DNA of 64,000 nucleotides from Flavobacterium sp. UMI-01 (GCF_019656315.1 NZ_BPLU01000067.1:345847-409846); one strand, 5' to 3'. Counted from the stretch's first letter, positions 24,457 to 31,555 are shown. Numbers and translations: made by a program. The notes: generated from the sequence alone by a model not told the origin.

Positions 24457-24601
24457 TTCCTAATGGAGGTTAGGAAGTAAAAAAAAGTCCTCCAACATTT
24501 AAAAAAAACTCTCACATTCGTTTTAAACTGACACACCCAAGGTCGTTGGAGGACATAAGTCTTCTAATGGTCTTGGGTGTTTTAGTATGCGAATGTGAGA
24601 G
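24457..24601 (+). other. Structured RNA region upstream of the modification cassette
   Basis: A small hairpin (TTCCTAA 24457-24463 with TTAGGAA 24470-24476) has the loop TGGAGG. A large hairpin follows: outer stem CTCTCACATTCG (24509-24520) with CGAATGTGAGAG (24590-24601), and an inner stem running from ACACCCAAG (24533) through GTTGGAGGAC to an ATAA loop (24555-24558), pairing with GTCTTCTAATGG and CTTGGGTGT (24559-24580). The inner stem is 22 bp with five G-U pairs that would be mismatches on the other strand, so the plus-strand RNA is the likely functional form. GTCCTCCAAC (24487-24496) can pair with the small loop (CCTCCA with TGGAGG) or with GTTGGAGGAC of the inner stem. Confidence 0.7.
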
Positions 24602-24628
24602 GGACAAAAGTAAACTAAATTTATATAT

Positions 24629-24757
24629 ATGGCAAAGCAATTTTTGTACAAACAGCAATACGGAGTTATTGTTATTTGTAAAGATGAGGAAGAACAAAAA
24701 AAGGTGTTCGAAGAATTACAAAAAAAAGGACATAAACTTAAAGTGGTCACAACATGA
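24629..24757 (+). CDS. 42-aa protein heading the modification cassette
   Basis: A small frame from ATG 24629 to TGA 24757 encodes 42 residues: MAKQFLYKQQYGVIVICKDE, then a charged helix EEQKKVFEELQKKGHK and a final strand LKVVTT. The strand-helix-strand outline is well formed, and the stop overlaps the ATPase ATG as ATGA, which argues strongly that it is translated. I do not know its function. In Mu the small gene in front of mom is com, a zinc-finger translational activator. This one has a single Cys and is not a zinc finger, so the comparison is positional only. Confidence 0.65.
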   Translation: MAKQFLYKQQYGVIVICKDEEEQKKVFEELQKKGHKLKVVTT

Positions 24758-25449
24758 AAATAACAATTGAAAACAACACGAAGGACTTTGACAGCTACCG
24801 TGCACAAAGAGTAAAGTCTTTGTTTAACGCCGAAAGTGGCGCAAACTGGAGACAAGAATTTAATATTGAAATTGACGATCTGGATTGGGGTATTGGGTTA
24901 ATTGTGGGGACATCGGGTAGCGGCAAGACCTCACTAGGCCGTCAGTTCTTTGGCTCGGATAAGCTACACGACCTTTATAAGGGTTGGGACAATTCCAAGC
25001 CTATTATTGACTGCATATTGCCTGATGGCGATTTTAACACAACCACCGCTGCTTTATCGTCAGTGGGCTTGGGTGACGTTCCCAGCTGGTTACGCCCTTT
25101 TGGCGCCCTTTCAAACGGTCAGCAATTTAGAGCGGGATTAGCCAGACTGGTTTCTGAGGCTCCCGATGAATCGGTTGTTGATGAATTTACGTCCGTAATT
25201 GACCGACAGATTGCTAAAATTGGGGCTTTGGCTTTCGCTAAGAACTGGCGTAAAAACAAAGGCAAAAAAGTAGTTTTATTATCGTGTCACTATGATATTA
25301 TTGAATGGCTTCAACCAGACTGGGTGTACGATGTGAACACCAAAGTATTAAAAAAAAAAGCGATATCGCCAACCGACCAAATATCAAGCTTGATATTTGG
25401 AAGGTCAACGGAACTTACTGGAAGTATTTTAAAGAGCATTATTATTTAG
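24754..25449 (+). CDS. ABC-type ATPase (front part of an ATPase-GNAT protein)
   Basis: The 231-residue frame encodes an ABC ATPase without membrane domain. The P-loop is GTSGSGKT (52-59), the signature-like motif LSNGQQFRAGL is at 119-129, Walker B is VVDEFTSVID at 141-150 with Asp/Glu, and the switch His is in SCHYD (His179). The natural domain ends at WVYDVNTKVLKKK, directly at an A10 tract (25350-25359). The remaining 29 residues look like out-of-frame tail. A -1 shift at the tract continues into the GNAT frame. ABC ATPases fused to an acetyltransferase domain are known as a family (COG2401). Coupled to the 42-aa gene by an ATGA overlap. Confidence 0.85.
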   Translation: MKITIENNTKDFDSYRAQRVKSLFNAESGANWRQEFNIEIDDLDWGIGLIVGTSGSGKTSLGRQFFGSDKLHDLYKGWDNSKPIIDCILPDGDFNTTTAALSSVGLGDVPSWLRPFGALSNGQQFRAGLARLVSEAPDESVVDEFTSVIDRQIAKIGALAFAKNWRKNKGKKVVLLSCHYDIIEWLQPDWVYDVNTKVLKKKAISPTDQISSLIFGRSTELTGSILKSIII

Positions 25450-25877
25450 ACCTTCCGCATCCACCCGCTGCTGAATATTTCGTTGGTGCGGTAAACGGCG
25501 AATTGGTGGCGCACGTTGCCGTTTGCCCTTTGTTTACCGCTACGGCTTACCGTGCCACTAGATTAGTAGTAATGCCCGAGTGGCAAGGTGCGGGCGTTGG
25601 AACCGCTTTTTTGAATGAAATAATGCAATATCATTTGGAAGGAAACGGGCGTTGCAGCCGAAAGTACCACACTTTTTTTCACACCTCACACCCCCAACTT
25701 TGTGGCTACCTGAGGCACTCTAATAAGTGGAATCAAACGGGAGCCATGCTGTACGGGTCAAACAAAACTCGTAGCAATGCAAGCATCGTTAAAACGGGCA
25801 AAAAAGGAAGCATTACGGGCTGTGGCTATGGCGGCCACTTTAGGGCAATACAAAGTTTTAAATATTTAGGAAAATGA
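24754..25877 (+). CDS. Predicted -1 frameshift fusion: ABC ATPase-GNAT
   Basis: Reading the ATPase frame to the A10 tract at 25350-25359 and shifting -1 gives one chain of about 374 residues: P-loop ATPase, KVLKKKK linker, then SDIANRPNIKLDIWK and the GNAT domain. The join falls exactly where the ATPase homology ends and the GNAT homology starts. Fused ATPase-GNAT proteins exist in this family. Poly-A tracts of this length support ribosomal or polymerase slippage. Alternatives are a genuine inactivating indel, or two separate proteins. Confidence 0.6.
25305..25877 (+). CDS. GNAT acyltransferase, Mom-like (rear part of an ATPase-GNAT protein)
   Basis: The open frame from the ATG at 25305 gives 190 residues. 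The first 19 merely re-read the ATPase 3' end in another frame, so the real product probably enters by frameshift at 25350-25359. The conserved part starts DIWKVNGTYWKYFKEHYYLDLPHPPAAEYFVG. It continues with VNGELVAHVAVCPL, the acyl-CoA-binding region RLVVMPEWQGAGVGTAFLNEI (Q-x-x-G-x-G), and a SHPQLCGYLRHSNKW helix, which resembles the Mom branch of the GNAT fold. Mom of phage Mu modifies adenine in DNA. The function here is inferred from fold, family and position. The stop overlaps the next ATG (ATGA). Confidence 0.75.
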   Translation: MASTRLGVRCEHQSIKKKSDIANRPNIKLDIWKVNGTYWKYFKEHYYLDLPHPPAAEYFVGAVNGELVAHVAVCPLFTATAYRATRLVVMPEWQGAGVGTAFLNEIMQYHLEGNGRCSRKYHTFFHTSHPQLCGYLRHSNKWNQTGAMLYGSNKTRSNASIVKTGKKGSITGCGYGGHFRAIQSFKYLGK

Positions 25878-26542
25878 AGAAATTAAGAGTTTTTATAAGT
25901 GGGCAAAAGTATTTTGGGGAGTTGGTTCTCAACTTGTGTAACAATATGCCTTTTGTCGAAATTGTGGGCGTTTGTGCGCCACTAGATGATAAGTATATTA
26001 CTAAAACCGCCCGCATTTTTAATATTCCCGTAATTCCTGCGGGTACATTAAACGCCGATACTATACCTGATAATGTGGACGTGGGTATTACGGCTCACTC
26101 CTTTGATTATATTGGTACACGCACAAGATATAAGGCTAAAATTGGCTGGATAGGATACCATCCTAGCCTATTACCAAGGCACCGCGGCCGCTCATCTATT
26201 GAGTGGGCGGTGCGTATGCGTGATGCCGTTACAGGCGGCACAGTCTTTTGGCTTAATAGCGGGATTGATCGTGGGGATATTGCATACCAAGACATTTGTT
26301 TTATTGATCCAAAATTATACGGTATGGAACCTAAGAAGGCGGCAAAGATACTATGGGAGCATCATTTGCAGGGCTTAGGGCTTACTCTAATCCAGAAAGC
26401 CTTAACCGATATTAATAACGGGATTATTATAAAGAAACCACAGCATAAGGAGTTTAGCACGTTTGAGCCTAGTACAGACGTCAAGGATGTATTTAAGCCT
26501 GATTTGCTTATGTTAGAGCGTTACGCCTCAAAAAGCAGCTAA
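25874..26542 (+). CDS. Formyltransferase-fold protein of the modification cassette
   Basis: A 222-residue protein with the glycinamide ribonucleotide / methionyl-tRNA formyltransferase fold. It has an N-terminal Rossmann-like strand (LRVFISGQKYFGELV), then GYHPSLLPRHRG at 94-105, GGTVFWLNSGIDRGDIAYQD at 121-140, and a helical tail. The catalytic His96 and Asp132 are present. The Asn of the classical N-x-H-x-S-L-L-P motif is Gly94, and no tRNA- or GAR-binding C-terminal domain exists. Transfer of a one-carbon or larger acyl group to a base or a precursor is inference. It is the last gene of the operon and has a terminator just after its stop. Confidence 0.8.
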   Translation: MKKLRVFISGQKYFGELVLNLCNNMPFVEIVGVCAPLDDKYITKTARIFNIPVIPAGTLNADTIPDNVDVGITAHSFDYIGTRTRYKAKIGWIGYHPSLLPRHRGRSSIEWAVRMRDAVTGGTVFWLNSGIDRGDIAYQDICFIDPKLYGMEPKKAAKILWEHHLQGLGLTLIQKALTDINNGIIIKKPQHKEFSTFEPSTDVKDVFKPDLLMLERYASKSS

Positions 26543-26566
26543 AAAAGCGCCTTTTGGGGCTTTTTA
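26543..26566 (+). terminator. Terminator after the modification cassette
   Basis: AAAAAGCGCC, TTTT, GGGGCTTTTT forms a stem with a single G-G mismatch and ends in Ts; it follows the formyltransferase stop immediately. It overlaps the 19-bp repeat at 26563. Confidence 0.75.
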
Positions 26567-26581
26567 AATATTGTTTAAATA
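26563..26581. repeat. 19-bp AT-rich repeat, inverted copy of 3288-3306
   Basis: TTTAAATATTGTTTAAATA here is the exact reverse complement of 3288-3306. A third, degenerate TTTAAATA unit follows at 26585-26592, so the region holds three TTTAAATA motifs spaced about 11 bp apart. Confidence 0.6.
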
Positions 26582-26639
26582 CTGTTTAAATAGTAAGGGA
26601 AAGGCCAGTACTTTGTAGATTGACTTTTATTATATTTAC

Positions 26640-26701
26640 TAAAAAGATGTACATTTCATTTTATATTTGTGTACATTTTAATTTTTCGATTATAAAATAC
26701 A
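26640..26701. other. Probable right end of the Mu-like prophage
   Basis: Two copies of TGTACATTT at 26648-26656 and 26670-26678 are exactly 22 bp apart, the spacing of adjacent transposase-binding repeats at Mu-type ends. Beyond them the sequence runs to ...TTATAAAATACA, with a CA end at 26700-26701 as one possible terminus (element ends of this class finish in CA). The gene content changes from phage to host between 26542 and 26859. The exact boundary and target duplication cannot be fixed without the left end. The rest of 26567-26858 holds no gene I can support. Confidence 0.4.
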
Positions 26702-26858
26702 AAAAAATACTATGCATACATACCATTTCAAAAGTGTTAAGTAAAAGTTAATTATTAGTACTATGTAATACAAGATACTATTTTTAATATGTATATTTGT
26801 ATAGTACATTACCAAATTGAATAATCAACTGACAACCATACAAAAAAATTCTATACTT

Positions 26859-27320
26859 ATGGAAACGCTCACAACATCTGAAAAAAACACTGCCGCTTTC
26901 ACGCATCTTAGTTGCTTAACACAATATTTCATTCCGTTTGGTAATTACATCTTCCCCACCGTTATATGGTTATCAAAAAAAGGAATTTCACCTTTTACTG
27001 ATTACAATGGGAAACAAGTTTTAAATTTCCAATTAAGCTTATTGCTTTATTTAATAGTATTAACTGTCATTGCTGGTCCAATTTTTTTAATTACAATTTT
27101 TCAAAATTTCAATTTTTCAGCTCATTTTAACAGTCGTGATTTTTTCATAGAACAATTAAGTTTTGACACGCACCAGCCGTTACTTACTATCGGAATTGTA
27201 GCGGTACTTTTTATAATTCTACTAAAAGTAATCGAGTTTTTCTTAATTATTTATGCCACCATCAAAACAGCAAATGGAGAGTATTACAAATACCCTTTTA
27301 CCATTTCTTTCCTCAAATAA
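26859..27320 (+). CDS. DUF4870 membrane protein
   Basis: The start is set at the in-frame ATG 26859 (METLTTSEKNTAAF); an upstream TTG would add 14 poorly typical residues. The 153-residue product has the DUF4870 pattern: THLSCLTQYFIPFGNYIFPTVIWLSKKGISPFTDYNGKQVLNFQLSLLLY, followed by further membrane segments around 75-95 and 115-140. The DYNGKQVLNFQ segment between helices is the family hallmark. Its function is unknown. It heads a PadR/PspC group and is the first host gene right of the prophage. Confidence 0.85.
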   Translation: METLTTSEKNTAAFTHLSCLTQYFIPFGNYIFPTVIWLSKKGISPFTDYNGKQVLNFQLSLLLYLIVLTVIAGPIFLITIFQNFNFSAHFNSRDFFIEQLSFDTHQPLLTIGIVAVLFIILLKVIEFFLIIYATIKTANGEYYKYPFTISFLK

Positions 27321-27376
27321 CCAAACTGAAAAAACCACTTAGTTAACGAAAATAGAATTTCTTAAAAAAAATAATA

Positions 27377-27706
27377 ATGACTATTGAAAACACAAAAGCC
27401 CAGATGCGAAAAGGTGTTCTCGAGTTTTGTATTTTATCTGTTTTAAAAGAGAAAGATGCTTATACTTCTGAAATTTTGGACACTTTGAAAAACGCCAAAC
27501 TATTGGTAGTAGAAGGCACCATATACCCTTTACTCACACGATTAAAAAACGATGGACTTCTTCATTACCGATGGGAAGAATCCACTTCAGGACCACCCAG
27601 AAAATACTATGGACTTACTGATGAAGGTCAGTATTTTTTGAATGAATTAAACAACACTTGGACCGAACTCTCCAATGCTGTAAACCTTATCACCAACAAA
27701 CAATAA
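27377..27706 (+). CDS. PadR-family transcriptional regulator
   Basis: A 109-residue winged-helix protein: MRKGVLEFCILSVLKEKDAYTSEIL for the first helices, VVEGTIYPLLTRLKNDGLLHYRW for the recognition helix and turn, and SGPPRKYYGLTDEGQYFL for the wing. All are characteristic of PadR (PF03551). It lies four bases upstream of the PspC gene. In Bacteroidota and Firmicutes, PadR regulators are often paired with PspC-type membrane proteins and repress their own operon. No effector can be deduced. Confidence 0.92.
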   Translation: MTIENTKAQMRKGVLEFCILSVLKEKDAYTSEILDTLKNAKLLVVEGTIYPLLTRLKNDGLLHYRWEESTSGPPRKYYGLTDEGQYFLNELNNTWTELSNAVNLITNKQ

Positions 27707-27710
27707 CGAC

Positions 27711-29405
27711 ATGAACAAAACGGTAAACATAAATTTAGGTGGTTTCCTTTTTCACATTGATGAAGATGCCTACCAAAAACTAAATCGCTATTTTGAGGCC
27801 ATCAAACGTTCTTTAAATCACAGTGAAGGACAGGATGAAATTATTAAAGATATTGAGTTTCGAATTGCTGAACTATTTCAGGAGCGCCAAATAAACAACA
27901 AACAAATCATAGGATTAGAAGATGTTGACACCATAATTAGTGTCATGGGACAACCTGAAGATTACATCATTGAAGATGATTTTGCGCCTAGTCGTACTAC
28001 TCCACTAGATGCAACAATAGGGTCAAAAAAATTATATCGTGACACAGAAAACAATTTAATTGGCGGAGTTGCCTCAGGTTTAAGTTATTATTTTGGAATT
28101 GACGTTGTTTGGATTCGGGTGCTACTAACACTACTTGTAATTGGGGCTTTCGGAATTGGAATTATTGCCTACATCATCTTATGGGTGGTAACTCCTGTAG
28201 CCAAAACCACCTCTGAAAAACTAGAAATGAAAGGCGAACCCGTAACCATTTCGAATATTGAGAAAAAAGTTAAAGAAGAATTTGAAACTGTTTCCCAAAA
28301 ACTAAAAAATGTTGATTACGATAAATTTGGAAATCAAATAAAAAAAACGTCCGAAAAGGTAGGAACCAATCTAAGTAGCTTTATACTAGCAATTTTCCAG
28401 GTTTTTGCGAAGATTTTGGGTATCTTATTAATTATCATAGGCATCAGCACCATTCTAGCCTTACTGGTAGGAGTATTTACATTAGGAACTAATTTTTTTA
28501 TTGAATTTCCTTGGCAAGGATTAATTGAAGCCCAAAATTTCACCGACTATCCGCTTTGGTCTTTTGGTATTTTACTATTCTTGACAGCAGGAATACCATT
28601 CTTTTTCTTGACGTTGTTAGGTTTCAAATTATTAGCTCCACAAAAAAAATCAATTGGAAACATTACAAAATATACGTTAATCGCCATTTGGATTTTAGCT
28701 CTAGCTATAGCCATTTCGATTGGAATTAAACAATTATCGGTTTTTACTAACGAAGGTAGGGTTATCCAAAAAGACCAACTCACCCTGCAACCATCGGATA
28801 CGCTTTTGATAAAATTCAAATACAATTCCTTTTACACAAATGACATTCACAATTACACTAATTTTAAAATCACACAAGACAGCTCAAACACTTCTGTAAT
28901 TTATTCAAATGCCGTTCAATTCAAAATTAAAAACACTGATGAGAATCAAGCTTACATTCAAGTTGAAAAAATAGCCAAAGGAAAGAATCCTATCGAAGCA
29001 AAAGAAAATGCCGAAAGGATTCAGTTTCATTATAACATCGAAGGCAATCAACTTCTGTTTGATAATTATTGGCTAACAGAATTAAAAAACAAATTCAGAA
29101 ATCAACAAGTAAAAATCAATATCTTTCTACCCAAAGAAACACTTTTCAAAATAGACCAAAGCGCCAGAACACACAACTATTCCGATGAAGATTATTTTAA
29201 TTACCAATACAATACAGATGCCTATCTTTATAAAGTAACACCTTCCACTGTGCTTTGCTTAAACTGTCCCGAAGATGAAAATAATGAAGAAGAAGATATG
29301 CTTGAAAACACCTCAATAACCATTAATAAAAACGGCATCATTATCGACCAAGATACTCTAATCACATCAAAAAAAGAGAAAGGAATTATTATTAAAACAA
29401 AATAA
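27711..29405 (+). CDS. PspC-domain membrane protein with DUF2807-like tail
   Basis: A 564-residue protein. Residues 1-90 are a cytoplasmic helical region (NINLGGFLFHIDEDAYQKL, then GQPEDYIIEDDF). The PspC domain lies around 100-165 (KKLYRDTENNLIGGVASGLSYYFGIDVVWIRVLLTLLV, a membrane segment). Further membrane helices lie near 225-260, 280-305 and 320-345. The C-terminal extracytoplasmic part is beta-rich. PspC in other bacteria senses inner-membrane stress. The PadR gene precedes it by four bases and a terminator follows at 29459. Confidence 0.9.
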   Translation: MNKTVNINLGGFLFHIDEDAYQKLNRYFEAIKRSLNHSEGQDEIIKDIEFRIAELFQERQINNKQIIGLEDVDTIISVMGQPEDYIIEDDFAPSRTTPLDATIGSKKLYRDTENNLIGGVASGLSYYFGIDVVWIRVLLTLLVIGAFGIGIIAYIILWVVTPVAKTTSEKLEMKGEPVTISNIEKKVKEEFETVSQKLKNVDYDKFGNQIKKTSEKVGTNLSSFILAIFQVFAKILGILLIIIGISTILALLVGVFTLGTNFFIEFPWQGLIEAQNFTDYPLWSFGILLFLTAGIPFFFLTLLGFKLLAPQKKSIGNITKYTLIAIWILALAIAISIGIKQLSVFTNEGRVIQKDQLTLQPSDTLLIKFKYNSFYTNDIHNYTNFKITQDSSNTSVIYSNAVQFKIKNTDENQAYIQVEKIAKGKNPIEAKENAERIQFHYNIEGNQLLFDNYWLTELKNKFRNQQVKINIFLPKETLFKIDQSARTHNYSDEDYFNYQYNTDAYLYKVTPSTVLCLNCPEDENNEEEDMLENTSITINKNGIIIDQDTLITSKKEKGIIIKTK

Positions 29406-29458
29406 AAATTGAGTAATAGCTAATCCCAAACCCCAATGATTTCCTAAATAATATTAAA

Positions 29459-29487
29459 ATCATCTACCCAAAGTGGATGATTTTTTT
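29459..29487 (+). terminator. Terminator after PspC gene
   Basis: ATCATCTAC pairs with GTGGATGAT (one T-G), followed by seven T. The T-run leads straight into the -7 box of the next gene. Confidence 0.8.
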
Positions 29488-29494
29488 ATATTTG
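29487..29494 (+). promoter_or_regulatory. -7 box of the DUF2807 gene
   Basis: TATATTTG fits TAnnTTTG and lies 22 bases upstream of the ATG at 29517. It suggests that the DUF2807 gene has its own promoter after the PspC terminator. Confidence 0.5.
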
Positions 29495-29516
29495 TACAGA
29501 CCCATATTTTATTCCA

Positions 29517-30350
29517 ATGAAAAAGACACTCCCTATTTTACTTTTTATAATTTGCCACACGCTAACTTTTGCACAAGACAAAGCTCGTATCAAAGGCTCA
29601 AAAACCGTTGTTACGGCATTAAAAAATCTTAGTACTTTTAAAACAATTGAAGTCAGTAGCAATCTCGAAGTATTTTTAGAAAAAGGAGAAATTCCTGCTC
29701 TAAAAATCGACGCTGATGAAAATCTTCACCCTATTATTAACATTATCATCAAAGATAGCACACTGTACCTTAACACAACCAAATCTGCGTATCGATTCAA
29801 AAAATTAGCATTGTATGTTACCTACACCAATGATTTAGACTTAATTATTGCTAAAGAGCAAGCTATCGTGAATGCTATTCAAGAAATTCAAAAGCCTAAA
29901 ATCACTCTAAAAGCTTTCCAAGATGCCCAATTATTTATTAATGCAAACACCAACGATTTTATTTTAGAGGCCAATGACAAGACAAAAACCGAACTCAATT
30001 TAAAATCTGAAAAAGGAAAAGTGGTATTAAGCCAAAACGCATCCTTAAAAACATTGGTAAAAACAGAAGAATTTGTTTGTGATATGTATCAAAAATCAGA
30101 AGCTCGAATTGAAGGAAATAGTACTGAAGCCGCACTAAGACTTGACAATAATGCACGTCTTACTGGAAACAAATTCACTATCAAAAATGTGAAACTAACC
30201 GCTGAAAGCAATTCGAATTGCAGCATTAATGCCGAAGATTCAATAGCCATTAACACGAATGGCAAATCAGAAATCCAATTATTAGGCAAACCAAAAATTG
30301 AAATTATAAATTTTGCCGATGAAGCTAAACTGTTGAAAAAAGTGAAATAA
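29517..30350 (+). CDS. Secreted DUF2807 (head GIN domain) protein
   Basis: The 277-residue product has a signal peptide (MKKTLPILLFIICHTLTFAQ). A repetitive beta-strand protein follows in the manner of DUF2807: FKTIEVSSNLEVFLEKGE around 38-55, LYLNTTKSAYRF, then short strands ending LNLKSEKGKVVLSQNASLKTLV, and ARLTGNKFTIKNVKLTAESNSNCSI near the C-terminus. The family is frequent in Bacteroidota, often beside PspC/PadR genes, and probably forms a surface or periplasmic beta-helix. Function unknown. Convergent with trxB across a shared terminator. Confidence 0.85.
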   Translation: MKKTLPILLFIICHTLTFAQDKARIKGSKTVVTALKNLSTFKTIEVSSNLEVFLEKGEIPALKIDADENLHPIINIIIKDSTLYLNTTKSAYRFKKLALYVTYTNDLDLIIAKEQAIVNAIQEIQKPKITLKAFQDAQLFINANTNDFILEANDKTKTELNLKSEKGKVVLSQNASLKTLVKTEEFVCDMYQKSEARIEGNSTEAALRLDNNARLTGNKFTIKNVKLTAESNSNCSINAEDSIAINTNGKSEIQLLGKPKIEIINFADEAKLLKKVK

Positions 30351-30368
30351 TTTTTTTTAAGGATATAA

Positions 30369-30406
30369 AAAAAAGAGACTTAATAAAAAAATTAAGTCTC
30401 TTTTTT
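30369..30406. terminator. Bidirectional terminator
   Basis: AAAAAAGAGACTTAAT pairs perfectly with ATTAAGTCTCTTTTTT around a short A-rich loop. A-run and T-run on the two sides make it work for both the DUF2807 gene (+) and trxB (-). Confidence 0.9.
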
Positions 30407-30427
30407 GTATTGTTAATTTACAACAAA

Positions 30428-31375
30428 CTACTCTTTAGCAGCCAAATAACGTTCTGCATCAAGCGCAGCCATACATCCTGTACCTGCAGCAGTAATCGCC
30501 TGACGGTACACATGATCAGCAGCATCACCAGAAACAAATACACCTGGCACATTCGTTTTTGAAGAACCTGGTGTATTTACAATATATCCTGTTTCATCAA
30601 GTGTAATATAATCTTTAAAGATATCTGTATTTGGTTTATGTCCAATGGCTACAAAAAATCCAGTTGCTTCAATATCAAAAACCTCTCCAGTTGTTTTATT
30701 TTTTGCACGAACACCTGTCACTACTTGCTCATCACCTAAAACCTCAACAGTATCATGATTCATCAAAATCGTGATGTTTTCAGTTTTACGTACTCGCTCT
30801 TCCATAATTTTTGACGCTCTAAACTTGTCACTACGCACCAACATCGTTACTTTTTTACAAAGTTTAGACAAATAATGCGCCTCTTCACAAGCAGAATCTC
30901 CTGCTCCAACAATGACTACCTCTTGATTTCTGTAAAAGAAACCATCACAAACCGCACAAGCCGAAACACCACCACCCATTTTTAAGTAATGTTGCTCTGA
31001 AGGCAATCCTAAATATTTAGCAGATGCTCCTGTAGAAATAATTACCGTCTCACAATGTAATTCGATTGTATCATTGATCCAAACTTTATGAATAGAACCA
31101 GAAAAATCTACTTTGGTTGCCCAACCATCGCGTATATCTGCCCCAAAACGTTCCGCTTGTTTTTGTAACTGAACCATCATTTCTGGTCCTGTAACGCCAT
31201 CAACATAACCAGGAAAATTCTCCACTTCATTTGTAGTTGTCAATTGTCCACCTGGTTGCATTCCTTGGTACAAAACGGGATTCATATTAGCTCTCGCGGC
31301 ATATATAGCAGCCGTATAACCTGCAGGTCCAGAACCTATAATAAGGCATTTTATTTTTTCGATTGTATCTGACAT
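30428..31375 (-). CDS. trxB: Thioredoxin-disulfide reductase
   Basis: A full-length 315-residue flavoenzyme that uses NADPH to reduce thioredoxin. The FAD-binding motif is GSGPAGYTAA at 14-23, and the redox-active pair is CAVC (Cys140, Cys143) in VSACAVCDGFF. The NADPH-binding motif is VVIVGAGDSACEEA, and the C-terminal FAD contact is GVFVSGDAADHVYRQAITAAGTG. It is a single gene with its own promoter box on the minus strand (CAAAAGTA at 31405-31412 as read on the plus strand). It serves the cytoplasmic disulfide-reducing pathway. Confidence 0.97.
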   Translation of the reverse strand: MSDTIEKIKCLIIGSGPAGYTAAIYAARANMNPVLYQGMQPGGQLTTTNEVENFPGYVDGVTGPEMMVQLQKQAERFGADIRDGWATKVDFSGSIHKVWINDTIELHCETVIISTGASAKYLGLPSEQHYLKMGGGVSACAVCDGFFYRNQEVVIVGAGDSACEEAHYLSKLCKKVTMLVRSDKFRASKIMEERVRKTENITILMNHDTVEVLGDEQVVTGVRAKNKTTGEVFDIEATGFFVAIGHKPNTDIFKDYITLDETGYIVNTPGSSKTNVPGVFVSGDAADHVYRQAITAAGTGCMAALDAERYLAAKE

Positions 31376-31404
31376 AATTATTCGTTTTTTATTTTATAGC
31401 AACG

Positions 31405-31412
31405 CAAAAGTA
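31405..31412 (-). promoter_or_regulatory. -7 box of trxB
   Basis: On the minus strand this reads TACTTTTG, a perfect TAnnTTTG box, about 30 bases before the trxB ATG. No clear -33 TTG is seen. Confidence 0.5.
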
Positions 31413-31498
31413 AGTTTTTATTATTGTAAAATTAAATTAGAACTATCAGTTTTTGTTATCTTAACATAACAATTCCCCATCCTAACATGACGGCCATA

Positions 31499-31535
31499 AT
31501 AAAAAAAACCTGTCAATCGTGAGATAAACAGGTTT
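31499..31535 (-). terminator. Terminator of tRNA-Pro
   Basis: On the minus strand AAACCTGT pairs with ACAGGTTT around a 14-base loop, and is followed by a T-run. It lies about 20 bases beyond the tRNA 3' end. Confidence 0.8.
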
Positions 31536-31555
31536 CATGAAGTTGTTTTCAGTTG

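Noticed and set aside
22888..24601. Diversity-generating retroelement or retron near the tail fibre
   Set aside because: No reverse transcriptase gene or template/variable repeat pair is present; the nearby RNA structure is explained as a leader.
24481..24610. Simple Rho-independent terminator for the tail operon
   Set aside because: The stems lack a following T-run on the plus strand, and the alternative pairings go beyond what a terminator needs.
25305..25349. ATG at 25305 as true start of the GNAT
   Set aside because: These codons re-read conserved ATPase sequence (EWLQPDWVYDVN) in another frame and show no GNAT similarity; entry by frameshift at the A10 tract is more likely.
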